A stretch of DNA of 64,000 nt from Sphingobacterium phlebotomi (GTDB lineage: Bacteria; Bacteroidota; Bacteroidia; Sphingobacteriales; Sphingobacteriaceae), in contig NZ_VTAV01000003.1 in assembly GCF_008180195.1 (NCBI RefSeq), positions 62,001-126,000 on the forward strand, given 5' to 3'. A program made the position numbers and the translations under genes. The notes below the pieces were generated by a model. The model was not told where the DNA came from, did not search any database, and saw nothing but the letters and a program-made list of their open reading frames with translations. Position 1 is the stretch's first letter. Each line of letters starts with the position of its first letter. Shown here piece by piece: positions 9,898 through 18,681 of this stretch.

Positions 9898-9948
9898 TTT
9901 CCCACCCGTGTGGGTAGTTCTTACAAAACCGCCCTTTTGGGTGGGAAA
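9898..9948. repeat. Inverted repeats with two competing pairings
   Basis: TTTCCCACCC (9898-9907) is perfectly complementary to GGGTGGGAAA (9939-9948). A shorter hairpin, CCCAC (9901-9905) with GTGGG (9910-9914), uses part of the same left arm, so the two structures exclude each other. They sit in the 163-bp gap between divergent genes, upstream of the CpsB-like phosphatase. No clear T-tract follows. A leader or operator role is inference. Confidence 0.4.
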
Positions 9949-9999
9949 CCTATAGTTGTGTTTACCCAATTTTGTACCATCTACTTATGAAGAACTTTT

Positions 10000-10779
10000 A
10001 TGTTATCTATCTTTAGTCGTAAACGGAAATACAACGACCTCAGCTGGCTGCAGGTCGATGTCCACAATCACTTGTTGCCACGCTTAGACGACGGCAGTGC
10101 ATCCGTATCGCAAAGTCTGGAACTACTGACTGCGTTGACCAATCAGGGGATACAACAATTTATTGCTACCCCGCATATATGGAACGGCATTTATCCCAAT
10201 ACCAAAGCCAGCATACAGCAGGCTTGGGAAGAGATGCTGCAAGATGCCGATCTTCCTAGAAATCAGCTTCGTTACGCGGCCGAATATATGGCGAGTGAAC
10301 AACTGCTGGAAGATCTGGATAACCCCCTTGTACCGCTCCTCTGTCTTGCGGGAGGATATCTTTTGATCGAGATGCCGCTTACCAGAGAAAGCCCGGTCAT
10401 CATGGACATTATCCAAAAATTGACCGGACGTGGTATAACGCCGATACTGGCCCATCCTGAACGTTATATATACTATCAGCATTCACCCAGTTTGTTGAAG
10501 ACATTTAAAGATATGGGATGCCTGATTCAGGTCAACATCCTTTCTTGCTACGGCTATTATGGACCAAGGGAAAAGAACGTAGTGAAATACCTGACCCAGA
10601 AAGGTATGGTAGACCTCGTCGGGACGAATGTACATGATCTTCGACATGTGAAGGCCATTGAACATTATGTCAAGAAAGAGGATGTATCTGTTTTCTTCCA
10701 AGAGAAACTTCGTAATGAGGAATTTCTTCTCGATGTGGGAACAGAAATACGTTCGAGTAAAAAGGTAGGTTTAAAATAA
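10000..10779 (+). CDS. CpsB/YwqE-type (PHP superfamily) tyrosine-protein phosphatase
   Basis: Members of this manganese-dependent family dephosphorylate bacterial tyrosine kinases that control capsule assembly. Visible PHP motifs are H22-x-H24 with D30-D31 in VDVHNHLLPRLDDGS, H59 in ATPHIW, and H152-PER in LAHPERY. The last metal motif, normally D-x-H, here reads GTNVHD: Asn210 replaces the expected Asp before H212 (codon AAT at 10627-10629), which could weaken activity. The length of 259 residues is normal. No BY-kinase gene is in the window. The next gene is a truncated priming-transferase membrane domain, so this may be the edge of an eroded capsule locus. Confidence 0.85.
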   Translation: MLSIFSRKRKYNDLSWLQVDVHNHLLPRLDDGSASVSQSLELLTALTNQGIQQFIATPHIWNGIYPNTKASIQQAWEEMLQDADLPRNQLRYAAEYMASEQLLEDLDNPLVPLLCLAGGYLLIEMPLTRESPVIMDIIQKLTGRGITPILAHPERYIYYQHSPSLLKTFKDMGCLIQVNILSCYGYYGPREKNVVKYLTQKGMVDLVGTNVHDLRHVKAIEHYVKKEDVSVFFQEKLRNEEFLLDVGTEIRSSKKVGLK

Positions 10780-10788
10780 ACACGGTGC

Positions 10789-11247
10789 GTGATGTATAAA
10801 AACCACCAAAACAGCATATTAACCTATATGAAAACGCCGCTTATCTTGACGGATGCCATATGTTCCAATATGGCATTTGTTGCGGCTTTCTTCTGTGTGA
10901 AGTCCTACGGCCTGGTGGCCGAAGAGGCCCTCTGGACAAATTTTTACACCTTGTGGGTGCTGTTCAATCTGCTGAATGCCGTTGCGGCATTACACCTACG
11001 CTTGTATGCAAGGAGTACCCTAAAGCAATTGAAAAAATTAGTGTATACCACCTGGAAATCTGTTCTTATTCTACTCACCCTTTTTACGGGATGTACCGTG
11101 ATCGAATACCGATTCCGCGGAATAGGTTATTTCTTAATTGTCTTGGCCGTCCTGGTCATTCTATACGTTGTTTTATCCCGCTTCCTCCTCGCTTATCTGT
11201 ATAAACGGGATGCCCGCGCCTCCGTACATACCATATCGAAATATTAG
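10789..11247 (+). pseudogene. Membrane half of a WcaJ/WbaP-like priming glycosyltransferase (truncated)
   Basis: A 152-residue protein with four hydrophobic segments, spaced like the N-terminal four-helix domain of undecaprenyl-phosphate sugar phosphotransferases (a LILTDAICSNMAF-like first helix, then a FNLLNAVAALHLRLY segment followed by basic residues). The central Rossmann-like part and the catalytic C-terminal domain are missing; the frame stops at 11247 and a terminator-like hairpin follows at once. It lies nine bases after the phosphatase gene. It could be a degraded gene or a small membrane protein in its own right. Family assignment is by pattern only. Confidence 0.5.
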
Positions 11248-11260
11248 TATTTTCTCTCCG

Positions 11261-11297
11261 TTTTGCACTTTCACCGTGCAAAAAATGAATGTTTTTT
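11261..11297 (+). terminator. Rho-independent terminator-like hairpin
   Basis: TTTTGCAC (11261-11268) pairs with GTGCAAAA (11276-11283) across a seven-base loop, with a T run at 11292-11297. It lies just after the truncated membrane-protein gene and before the promoter of the next operon. Confidence 0.5.
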
Positions 11298-11309
11298 CTG
11301 CAAAGAATA

Positions 11310-11340
11310 TTTGGAAATATCCTATTAATATTTACCTTTG
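11310..11340 (+). promoter_or_regulatory. Bacteroidota-type promoter of the TonB receptor operon
   Basis: TTTG at 11310-11313 and TACCTTTG at 11333-11340 are separated by 19 bases, matching the Bacteroidota -33/-7 consensus (TTTG ... TAnnTTTG). The operator-like sequence at 11346-11368 starts five bases after the -7 element. Confidence 0.55.
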
Positions 11341-11345
11341 CCTCA

Positions 11346-11368
11346 TTATTTGTATTTAATCTAAATAG
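11346..11368 (+). promoter_or_regulatory. 23-bp operator-like sequence, site 1 (shared with two other loci)
   Basis: The site begins TTATTT and ends ATCTAAATAG. It matches the site at 28994-29016 (read on the minus strand) at 18 of 23 positions, and a third copy is at 41366-41388. All three precede TonB-receptor or PepSY genes. The flanking arms TTATTT and AAATAR form an imperfect palindrome. A metal-responsive (Fur-like) repressor site is inference. Confidence 0.5.
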
Positions 11369-11529
11369 ATGTAAAGGCAATGGTAAAAATAGAATAATAT
11401 AATCTAGCATAGCAGCGATCCGAGAAGACGGCAATCTTTTTCGGCATTGTTGGTGAGAAGAGGTCTGGCGGCAACCAGACCTCCGAGCGGTAGATACGTC
11501 TACCATACTTTAATCGTCAAACTAAAGTG

Positions 11530-14010
11530 ATGCAATATACTAAAATTTATACAGCCATGCTATTGGCTGTCGGGATTTCTGTAGGGTCTCCCACGGCGCG
11601 TGTACTACCGCGCGAAACTGCCGATCCGGGATCGAACTTCCATTTTTCATCAACGCCAGATCTGCAGACTTCCCTTTCAGGATATGTGAAGGACTCCTTC
11701 GGAAAAGCTATCGAAAATGCGACCGTTACCATCGTAGGCACGAATATCCAAACAGTCACCGATATAGATGGGTTTTACAAATTAGAAATTGGCCAGAAGC
11801 AGGATGTTTCTGTTGAGGTGACTGTCGTTGGTTACGTTACGCAACGTGTGCTATTAAAGGACAACGAAACGTACAAAGACTTTCAGCTAAAAATAGATGA
11901 CCGTGTCATTGAAGCCATTAGTGTAAAAGGCCAAACCGAAAACCAAAGACGCGTTCACGAAATAAAAAGATCAGGTTTCAACGTGAGTGTGATCGATATG
12001 AACCAATATGCGAACCAAACCGCCAATGTCAATCAAATCCTGCGTACAGCACCCGGTGTTACCTTTAGGGAAGATGGGGGCTTAGGTTCAAATTTTGTAT
12101 TCCGCATCAATGGGTTGGCCGCTAAAATCTATATCGATGGTGTTCCGATGGATGATTTTGGCTCGTCCATGTCCTTAAATAATATCCCTGTAAATTTAGT
12201 GGACCGAATTGAGATCTATAAAGGTGTCGTGCCAGCATTCCTAGGTTCGGACGCATTGGGAGGGGCGGTCAACATTATTACGAAGCAACGAAATAGGCAC
12301 TTTCTCGATTTTAGCTATAGCTACGGCTCGTTCAATACCCATCAAGCATCCCTAGTGGGCATGTACACGAACCCAAAGAATAAACTTTCGATCCGTACCA
12401 ATGCCTTCTATAACTATTCAGACAACAACTACAAAATGTACACCGAAAGAGAATACGGTGTAGTATTTGAAAAAGTGGTCAATAATAAATTCGTTCCCAT
12501 AGACGAGGTCAGGCGTTTCAAAGACCGCTACTATTCCGCTATGGGGCAGGTGGAAGTCGGCTTGCGCGATAAAAGCTGGGCAGATCAATTCTTTGTCGGA
12601 TTGACGTATTCCGCAAACAACAAAGAAAATCAGCTCGGAGCGACGATCAACACGGTTTATGGGGGCAATTGGCGGGAGTCAACCTATATCATGCCGACGA
12701 TCAGTTATAAAAAGCAAAATTTTATAGTGGATCGGTTGTTTGCAGATATTTATGCGAACTATGGCTATGATGTATCGCATGTCAGAGATACGGCTAGCTT
12801 CAATTACGAATGGGGTGGAGCTCCTATACCGAACACGACAGGGCAAGCACCAAATGATCCCGTTCACACTCGCTACAACACAAATAGCTTGCTCGGTAGG
12901 GCAAATTTCAACTACGATTTTGATGAAAGTCGGAACCAAAGCGTTAACCTCAACTATAATGTCAATACCAATAACCGTCAATCGTACGACATTATTTTAA
13001 ATAATAACACCTCGGGGTTACCCAGTGACATGGTCAAACACATTGTGGGTTTGACTTGGCAAAGCCAATGGTTCAATAAGCGTTTCGTGAATAACATCGC
13101 CGTCAAATACTACGGATTGGATACCTACAAGCAAGAAGATCAACGGGTATTTGGAGATTATGATGAGCTGTTAAGTGGCGCCATTGTTTCGCAATCAAAA
13201 TATTTCGGTTACCAGGGGTATAGTTTGGCTTCCCGTTATCGGATTTTTAAAGATGGGGGGGTAAAATTCTCCGCAGAGCGAGCGTATAATATGCCGTCGA
13301 TGAATGCGCTATACGGTGATGGTCAAAACTATTTGGCTAACTGGGACATCAAACCCGAACGCAGTGATAACGTGAATGGCGGAATTTATTATAATACGTT
13401 TCTGAACGACGATCATTTTATCAATCTTGATATCTCTGGTTTTTACCGCTTGGCACAAGATTACCTCAACGTAAGGGTTGTTACCGATGACGAACGGGAT
13501 AAGTTTCAATATTACAATATTCCAGGTGTTAAATTGTATGGTGGAAGTTTCGAATTTCGTTACGGTTATAAAGATGTGATTACTGCGTCCCTAAACGGTA
13601 GCTATGACAAGGCCATCGACAATCAAAAATATACCGACGATACCAACCAGGAAGTTAGTATCTCTTATGGCTATCAAATTCCTAATCGCCCTTGGGTATT
13701 TGGAAACCTCGACCTCGGATTTGCGCAGAACGACTGGTTCAGTAAAGGAAGCCGGACGCAGCTTAACTGGACCACACAATATACCAAATGGTTTTATCTA
13801 AGCGATAGTCATCTTGGTTCGCTGGCGTCCAAAGATTATATACCTACGCAACTCGTTCATTCGCTTCTGGTTAGCTATTCGTGGAATCGTAACCGATATA
13901 ATATTTCCGGCGAGATCAGGAATCTATTCGATGAACGCGCCTATGACAACTTCCGTCTGCAAAAGCCAGGGCGAGCATTTTACATGAAATTTAGAATATC
14001 ACTATTATAA
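11530..14010 (+). CDS. TonB-dependent outer-membrane receptor with CarboxypepD_reg-like domain
   Basis: A 22-strand-type receptor of about 826 residues. After the signal peptide comes a carboxypeptidase-regulatory-like domain (about residues 50-130; SGYVKDSFGKAIENATVTI). The plug follows, with TANVNQILRTAPGVTFREDG and GGAVNIITKQ. The barrel ends in FYMKFRISLL, a typical C-terminal strand. A GTG at 11527 directly precedes the chosen ATG. It lacks SusC signatures and is followed by a DUF4374 lipoprotein, as at 41440-44880, so siderophore or metal-chelate uptake is more likely than glycan uptake. A promoter and shared operator lie upstream. The homologue at 41440 lacks the extra N-terminal domain. 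Confidence 0.88.
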   Translation: MQYTKIYTAMLLAVGISVGSPTARVLPRETADPGSNFHFSSTPDLQTSLSGYVKDSFGKAIENATVTIVGTNIQTVTDIDGFYKLEIGQKQDVSVEVTVVGYVTQRVLLKDNETYKDFQLKIDDRVIEAISVKGQTENQRRVHEIKRSGFNVSVIDMNQYANQTANVNQILRTAPGVTFREDGGLGSNFVFRINGLAAKIYIDGVPMDDFGSSMSLNNIPVNLVDRIEIYKGVVPAFLGSDALGGAVNIITKQRNRHFLDFSYSYGSFNTHQASLVGMYTNPKNKLSIRTNAFYNYSDNNYKMYTEREYGVVFEKVVNNKFVPIDEVRRFKDRYYSAMGQVEVGLRDKSWADQFFVGLTYSANNKENQLGATINTVYGGNWRESTYIMPTISYKKQNFIVDRLFADIYANYGYDVSHVRDTASFNYEWGGAPIPNTTGQAPNDPVHTRYNTNSLLGRANFNYDFDESRNQSVNLNYNVNTNNRQSYDIILNNNTSGLPSDMVKHIVGLTWQSQWFNKRFVNNIAVKYYGLDTYKQEDQRVFGDYDELLSGAIVSQSKYFGYQGYSLASRYRIFKDGGVKFSAERAYNMPSMNALYGDGQNYLANWDIKPERSDNVNGGIYYNTFLNDDHFINLDISGFYRLAQDYLNVRVVTDDERDKFQYYNIPGVKLYGGSFEFRYGYKDVITASLNGSYDKAIDNQKYTDDTNQEVSISYGYQIPNRPWVFGNLDLGFAQNDWFSKGSRTQLNWTTQYTKWFYLSDSHLGSLASKDYIPTQLVHSLLVSYSWNRNRYNISGEIRNLFDERAYDNFRLQKPGRAFYMKFRISLL

Positions 14011-14025
14011 TTTAACATCATCAAT

Positions 14026-15228
14026 ATGAAGAAAAACAGACTATTTGGATATGTTGCTCTTGCAACAATCCTATTCTCGGCATGTGAAGATAGCCCGAAT
14101 GTTCCAGATGGCCCAGGCGTTGAAGACTCCGAGTATGCCGTATGGGTAGCCACAGAAAACGGATCGTATCTACTGACGACCGACGAGATCATGAAAGACA
14201 CGTTGTTGTCTCCGCAGAATAATCAAGGGATCGATATCACCGGTTACCTTCCGCAGGCACGCTACGCAGGATACGCTTATTTCTTTAACGGTTACTATTA
14301 CATGTCCAATGACGGCACACGTTTCAGTAAACTGCAAATCAACGAAAAAGGAGATGAGCTTGTAGAGGTGGATAATTATGCTTTTCCATCAGCCTTCTAT
14401 CTTGGAAAAGTTGCGAGCCAATTCAGCACAACAGACGAAATTGTTTTTACGTCAACAGGTGCCAGCGATCCTGACCCGGAAAAGAAAGTATTTGAAAAAG
14501 ACATTTACTTTATGAATACAAAGGACATGACGATCAATAAGACGTTAAAAGCTCAGATTCCAACCTTGGATTATACGGTGTACAAACCAGATGGAACGGT
14601 CGATCCAACCATTCTCAATGTCACCAGTGCACGTATTAGCGACGGGAAAGCTTATTTCGGATTGTTCTACTATACGTTCGATTACAAGCCGGTGAACCAA
14701 CACGCATATGTGTATATCTGTGATTATCCGAGTATGGAAAACGGACATATTATGAGCGATGATCGGGCAAGCTATGTAGCCGGTCATTGGCAACGCGAAA
14801 ATTATTCGTTTTTGGACGGCAATAATAACCTATATGTCCTGACCAGAGGGAAAACTGATGGTACCTATGCGCTACTCCGTGTCAATAACGGCGCAACAGA
14901 ATTTGACAAAGACTATATCTTCGATTTGAAAGATTACGCTGTAAGAGGGGGTGACCTTTCTTGGTTAGGCGATGGAAAAGCGTATATAAGACCTTATGTC
15001 ATCGATGTAGCCAATAGAAAAATCGTGGCGAACTTGGATGAGATGACCGGAGGAGAAGCGAAAAGCTCTATCAATTTGATAGAAGATGGAAACTTATACA
15101 CCGGTGTTAAAACAACCGAATCGAAATGGTTTATCTATGAATACAATGTAGCGACAAATACCGTGAAGAAAGGTGCTGAGATCGATCCTGGCGTAACGCA
15201 GGTGTACCATATTAACAAATTGAAGTAA
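14026..15228 (+). CDS. DUF4374 domain-containing lipoprotein
   Basis: A 400-residue protein with a lipoprotein signal ending ATILFSACEDS. The body has repeated short beta motifs (propeller-like) and resembles DUF4374 proteins, which usually follow a TonB receptor in Bacteroidota. It starts 15 bases after the receptor, so the two form an operon. A homologue of similar length follows the second receptor at 43639-44880. It is probably a cell-surface or periplasmic partner of the receptor that binds its ligand; this role is inferred from context. A strong terminator follows. Confidence 0.8.
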   Translation: MKKNRLFGYVALATILFSACEDSPNVPDGPGVEDSEYAVWVATENGSYLLTTDEIMKDTLLSPQNNQGIDITGYLPQARYAGYAYFFNGYYYMSNDGTRFSKLQINEKGDELVEVDNYAFPSAFYLGKVASQFSTTDEIVFTSTGASDPDPEKKVFEKDIYFMNTKDMTINKTLKAQIPTLDYTVYKPDGTVDPTILNVTSARISDGKAYFGLFYYTFDYKPVNQHAYVYICDYPSMENGHIMSDDRASYVAGHWQRENYSFLDGNNNLYVLTRGKTDGTYALLRVNNGATEFDKDYIFDLKDYAVRGGDLSWLGDGKAYIRPYVIDVANRKIVANLDEMTGGEAKSSINLIEDGNLYTGVKTTESKWFIYEYNVATNTVKKGAEIDPGVTQVYHINKLK

Positions 15229-15251
15229 TTACCTATTGTTGGTTTCATGTG

Positions 15252-15285
15252 AAAGGCCGTCCCCGGTTATGGGGTACGGCCTTTT
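15252..15285 (+). terminator. Rho-independent terminator
   Basis: AAAGGCCGT plus CCCC pairs with GGGG plus ACGGCCTTT (arms 15252-15264 and 15271-15284), leaving a short loop and a T-rich end. It ends the receptor/DUF4374 operon. Confidence 0.7.
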
Positions 15286-15400
15286 CACAAACGCAATCAG
15301 CACCACAACCGCGATAGCTATCACAATAGATCAAGAAACAAGATATCGGTTTCGCCGCTAGCAAAAGTTTTCCATATCCAATTACCGCTGTATATACAGC
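15285..15400 (-). pseudogene. Remnant of the 3' end of a PepSY-domain membrane protein gene
   Basis: Read on the minus strand, this stretch encodes GNWIWKTF, SGETDILF and, after a frameshift, IAIAVV and LIAFV. It matches the C-terminal part of the intact PepSY gene (plus-strand 26777-26892) at roughly four of five bases by eye. A one-base deletion relative to that gene creates an in-frame TGA. Many differences are at third codon positions, so the copy probably diverged while still coding and decayed later. No upstream part of the gene remains. It lies where the DUF4374 gene would be expected to have a convergent PepSY partner. Confidence 0.65.
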
Positions 15401-15429
15401 TCTTCACCATAGAAAAAAAAATAGGAATA

Positions 15430-17439
15430 TTAAGGCGACAAAGGATGGAATCGTAAAGCTGCTCCACCTCCTCGCGCTAAATGTAACGTCAATGTTTGCG
15501 TAGCGTCTACGTCACGTTCTTCGATAACGTAATCGTAAGGATTACGTTCATAATCAGCCTGCGGTCCATCCCGGTAAATCGTCAATTGATACGGTACATT
15601 GTCGTCCAAAAAATCGAGCGGTAATGTAAGCTGTCGAGCTTCGCCATTGGTGATGCTGCCGATGTACCAATCGTCCGACGCGCGGTCTTTACGCGCAACG
15701 GTAATATGCGTACCGATAGCCGCGTGAGGCACCAACGTTTCAGCCCAGCTGGCGGGGCAAGAAGTGATAAAGGAAAACGCGTCCGGAAAACGTTCATAAC
15801 TTTCTAGTCTGTCGGAAGCCATCTGTAGTGGGCTATAAAGCACCACCGATAAAGCCAATTGCTTAGCCAATGTTGTTTCGACCCGTGTTTGCGGATAGAT
15901 AGGATTCTCAAAATCAAAAGTGCCCGGTGTGAAATCCATCGGCCCTGCCAGGCCACGTGTAAAGGGGATAATCGTCGTGTGGTCGGGCGGGTTTCCTCCA
16001 GCGGGGTCCCATGCATCCCATTCCTGACCGCGTACACCCTCCTGTGTCATGAGGTTGGGATAGGTGCGCTGTAACCCCGTGGGCATGACCGGCTCATGAT
16101 TGTCGATCATGATCTGATATTTAGCGGCTGTTTCGATGACCTTACGGAAGTGGCGTACACCGTATTGGCTACTGTGCCGTTCGACTCCATCCAGTAGTGG
16201 ACTCACATAGCCCGTTTTGACAATAGATACTCCGTGTTTTTGATACCAAGCAAATGCACTGTCGACCTGCTGTTCGTAATTGCCTACGGCACCGCCGGTT
16301 TCGTGATGGCCGATGAGCACTACACCCTTACGCTTTGCATACGAGGTCACGTCTTCGATATCGAAATCTGGATACGCTGCGGTGAAGTTAAACTGATCGC
16401 CTTCTTGTGTCCAGTCGTTTTCCCATCCGGTGTTCCAGCCTTCTACCAATACCCCTGAAAAGCCGTGCTTTGATGCGAAATCAAGGTAACGTTTTGTGTT
16501 TTCCGTCGTCGCACCGTGTTTTGGCCCCACTTCCCAGGTATAACGACCCATGTGCATATCCCACCAGATACCCATATAGCGACCGGGACGGAGCCAAGAG
16601 GTGTCCTTAATCTTGGAAGGTTCATTGAGATTCAACATAAGGCGCGATAACACTAGCTCGCCGGCACTATCAGCAATGACCAACGTTCGCCATGGTGTGA
16701 CGCTCGGCGCTTGTGTTCTTACTTTGTCGCCATTCGACCAAGGTGTAAGAAACACTTTTAAGCGGTTGGTTTTTCCATCAGACATGACATTCATCGCTGC
16801 ATAATCCGTCAAGTTGGCCTCATGTAAAGCCATAAAGATGCTGTCAGTCGTCTGTATCGTCAAAGGCGTGCACACCGTATCCAACTCGTGCAGTGTACGC
16901 CGTGTGTAGAGTGCTTCGTAGTAATTGGAGCCATAGGGGATAGACCATGCTTGGTTATTGGCTGCAAAATTAAACTCCGTGCGCTCATCCAAGATCACAA
17001 ATTCCTGTAGGTTAGGCTGCTCCGGAAACTCGTACCGGAAGCCTAACCCATCGTCGAACACGCGAAATACCACCCGGAGTTTTCGGCTTTTCCCGCTGGC
17101 TTCCTGCAGATCGACCTGCATCTCCCGGTAGTTGTTCTCGACCGTCAGCTCCTCCCCCCAAATTTGCTCCCAACGATCGGAAAAAGAACGGTGCGTAATA
17201 TGGGTAATTTCAAATCCGTGGTCAAACGGCCCGTCTTTAAGTTGAAAGCCTAAAAAAGAAGTATCGAGCAGCAGTTGGCCCTTCTTTTTTACGGTGTAAT
17301 ATACGTGTCCGTCATCTGTACCCACCGCTACCTCAATCGCCCCATCGGGGGACGTGATGTGATGAAGGTGTTTCTTGCATGAAGAGACGGTTATGGTAAA
17401 AGAGCACAGAGCCACCAGTAGAAAGTTACTTATTCTCAT
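15430..17439 (-). CDS. Glycoside hydrolase family 97 lipoprotein (SusB-like alpha-glucosidase type)
   Basis: GH97 enzymes remove terminal alpha-glucose or alpha-galactose. A lipoprotein signal ends at C21 (VSSC). The N-terminal beta-sandwich covers about residues 28-280 and the TIM barrel starts near 285 (GRYMGIWWDMHMG). Three glutamates sit in the positions used by inverting SusB: E380 (GHHETGG), E449 (DNHEPVMPTG) and E467 (MTQEGVRGQEW). The Asp nucleophile of the retaining branch is not seen, since the site reads IVKTGYV. An alpha-glucosidase activity is therefore favoured. The gene ends locus 1, and its ATG overlaps the upstream stop by four bases (ATGA). Confidence 0.9.
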   Translation of the reverse strand: MRISNFLLVALCSFTITVSSCKKHLHHITSPDGAIEVAVGTDDGHVYYTVKKKGQLLLDTSFLGFQLKDGPFDHGFEITHITHRSFSDRWEQIWGEELTVENNYREMQVDLQEASGKSRKLRVVFRVFDDGLGFRYEFPEQPNLQEFVILDERTEFNFAANNQAWSIPYGSNYYEALYTRRTLHELDTVCTPLTIQTTDSIFMALHEANLTDYAAMNVMSDGKTNRLKVFLTPWSNGDKVRTQAPSVTPWRTLVIADSAGELVLSRLMLNLNEPSKIKDTSWLRPGRYMGIWWDMHMGRYTWEVGPKHGATTENTKRYLDFASKHGFSGVLVEGWNTGWENDWTQEGDQFNFTAAYPDFDIEDVTSYAKRKGVVLIGHHETGGAVGNYEQQVDSAFAWYQKHGVSIVKTGYVSPLLDGVERHSSQYGVRHFRKVIETAAKYQIMIDNHEPVMPTGLQRTYPNLMTQEGVRGQEWDAWDPAGGNPPDHTTIIPFTRGLAGPMDFTPGTFDFENPIYPQTRVETTLAKQLALSVVLYSPLQMASDRLESYERFPDAFSFITSCPASWAETLVPHAAIGTHITVARKDRASDDWYIGSITNGEARQLTLPLDFLDDNVPYQLTIYRDGPQADYERNPYDYVIEERDVDATQTLTLHLARGGGAALRFHPLSP

Positions 17440-18680
17440 TTTTTTAACGGATTGATAATGGCCATCGCCTTATCCTCCTGCAAGGCGATGTAGTAATAAA
17501 ATGCTTGTAAAAGTTGTCGCTGTTTTACTGGATCCTGCGCATACGTTTTCTTCAGTTTGTAGTACTGCCAGATATTTTCTAACGTTTTTTGGTCATAGGA
17601 TACGCCAGAAAAGCGCTGTAAAGTTTCGAGAAACGTGAACCCAAACTCTTCCGTCGGCTCAATCATTGTCCCCTCACCGAAATCGTTCCAGGTAATCAAC
17701 TGCAGGTGCGCCATATTTTTAGCTGCAGCCATCGTAAGCAGTTGGTCGAAGAGGTGTCCCTGTTCATGCGCGATGGGGGATAGCACTTGATCTCCCCATC
17801 CGCCTTCCCGATAATAGTCATGGAAGCCGGGATAGGCTCCGCCAAGCAAGGTGCCGCCAGCTGGGCGGTGTGCATATTTATCTTCCATCGAAGTAGCGTC
17901 TACCCAAAGAAATTCACCGGCCGTATTCGGGTGAGCTTCATTATGCGCCCTTTCGGAATGATGATATAAGGTATAGAAAACGGGCTTGACCGGAATACTG
18001 CCCAACACCATGGACCAAGTGGAAGGAGATGTCAGGATCTGTGGACCGAAGGTTAGCAGCACCGGTTTCCCGTCTTGCCGAAAATAGGCGTCATCATTAA
18101 AAAAATGGGATTGCATATACCGCATGTCCGCAATAGCCTGTGTCATACGCTGGCCATCTGTGGACAGGTCGTCTCGCAAAGTCTGGTCTTCGTATACAAT
18201 GGCATATTTCAGACCCACTTTTTTAATCACGTCTACGATGATCTCGGTGTTGCGTAGGTTGAGCGGATAGTCATGCAGATCCCGCGTGCCGTACCAGTCA
18301 ATCCATATTCCGTCGATACCTGCATATTTCATCAGCAGGAAATGATACTCCAATACATCGCGGTCATTGGACGCATACGGACCGATCAGCGGGTAATAAT
18401 GCGCTGCTATCTGGCGCTTGCCATCCGCATTCAGCAGATCCGGGTTACGGTTTGCCATCGTCCAGTGCATGCCCCAATTGCCTGTGCCGCTCGACGCTTT
18501 ATCTTCGAACCAAGGCATATAATGTGCCCAAAGCTCCATGGGGTTCGTTTTTTGGACATCTTTCGCGTCGAGCACCTGTAGGTCGTCATCCGTAGGATTG
18601 CTATCCTTTACATCGTTTTTACTACACGCTTGCGTGAACGTGGCAAACAGCAGCAACACGATCAGTTTTATACGTGTCAT
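17436..18680 (-). CDS. Glycoside hydrolase family 71/99-like lipoprotein
   Basis: The protein begins with a lipoprotein signal (TQACSK, C19 after the chosen start). It has the hallmarks of the GH71/GH99-like barrel: WAHYMPWF near residue 50, GIDGIWIDWYG in the middle and ITWNDFGEGTMIEPT late, with conserved acidic residues. GH71 members cut alpha-1,3-glucan and GH99 members cut alpha-mannosides; the present specificity is unknown. An ATG at 18692 would overlap the SusD gene by 11 bases, whereas the ATG at 18680 lies one base after its stop and directly precedes the signal peptide, so it is preferred. Next to GH97, an alpha-glucan or alpha-mannan target is likely. Confidence 0.75.
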   Translation of the reverse strand: MTRIKLIVLLLFATFTQACSKNDVKDSNPTDDDLQVLDAKDVQKTNPMELWAHYMPWFEDKASSGTGNWGMHWTMANRNPDLLNADGKRQIAAHYYPLIGPYASNDRDVLEYHFLLMKYAGIDGIWIDWYGTRDLHDYPLNLRNTEIIVDVIKKVGLKYAIVYEDQTLRDDLSTDGQRMTQAIADMRYMQSHFFNDDAYFRQDGKPVLLTFGPQILTSPSTWSMVLGSIPVKPVFYTLYHHSERAHNEAHPNTAGEFLWVDATSMEDKYAHRPAGGTLLGGAYPGFHDYYREGGWGDQVLSPIAHEQGHLFDQLLTMAAAKNMAHLQLITWNDFGEGTMIEPTEEFGFTFLETLQRFSGVSYDQKTLENIWQYYKLKKTYAQDPVKQRQLLQAFYYYIALQEDKAMAIINPLKK

Positions 18681-18681
18681 A

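Noticed and set aside
11530-14010. Treating the first TonB receptor as a SusC
   Set aside because: It has the extra N-terminal domain but lacks the SusC plug signature, has no SusD partner and is paired with DUF4374.
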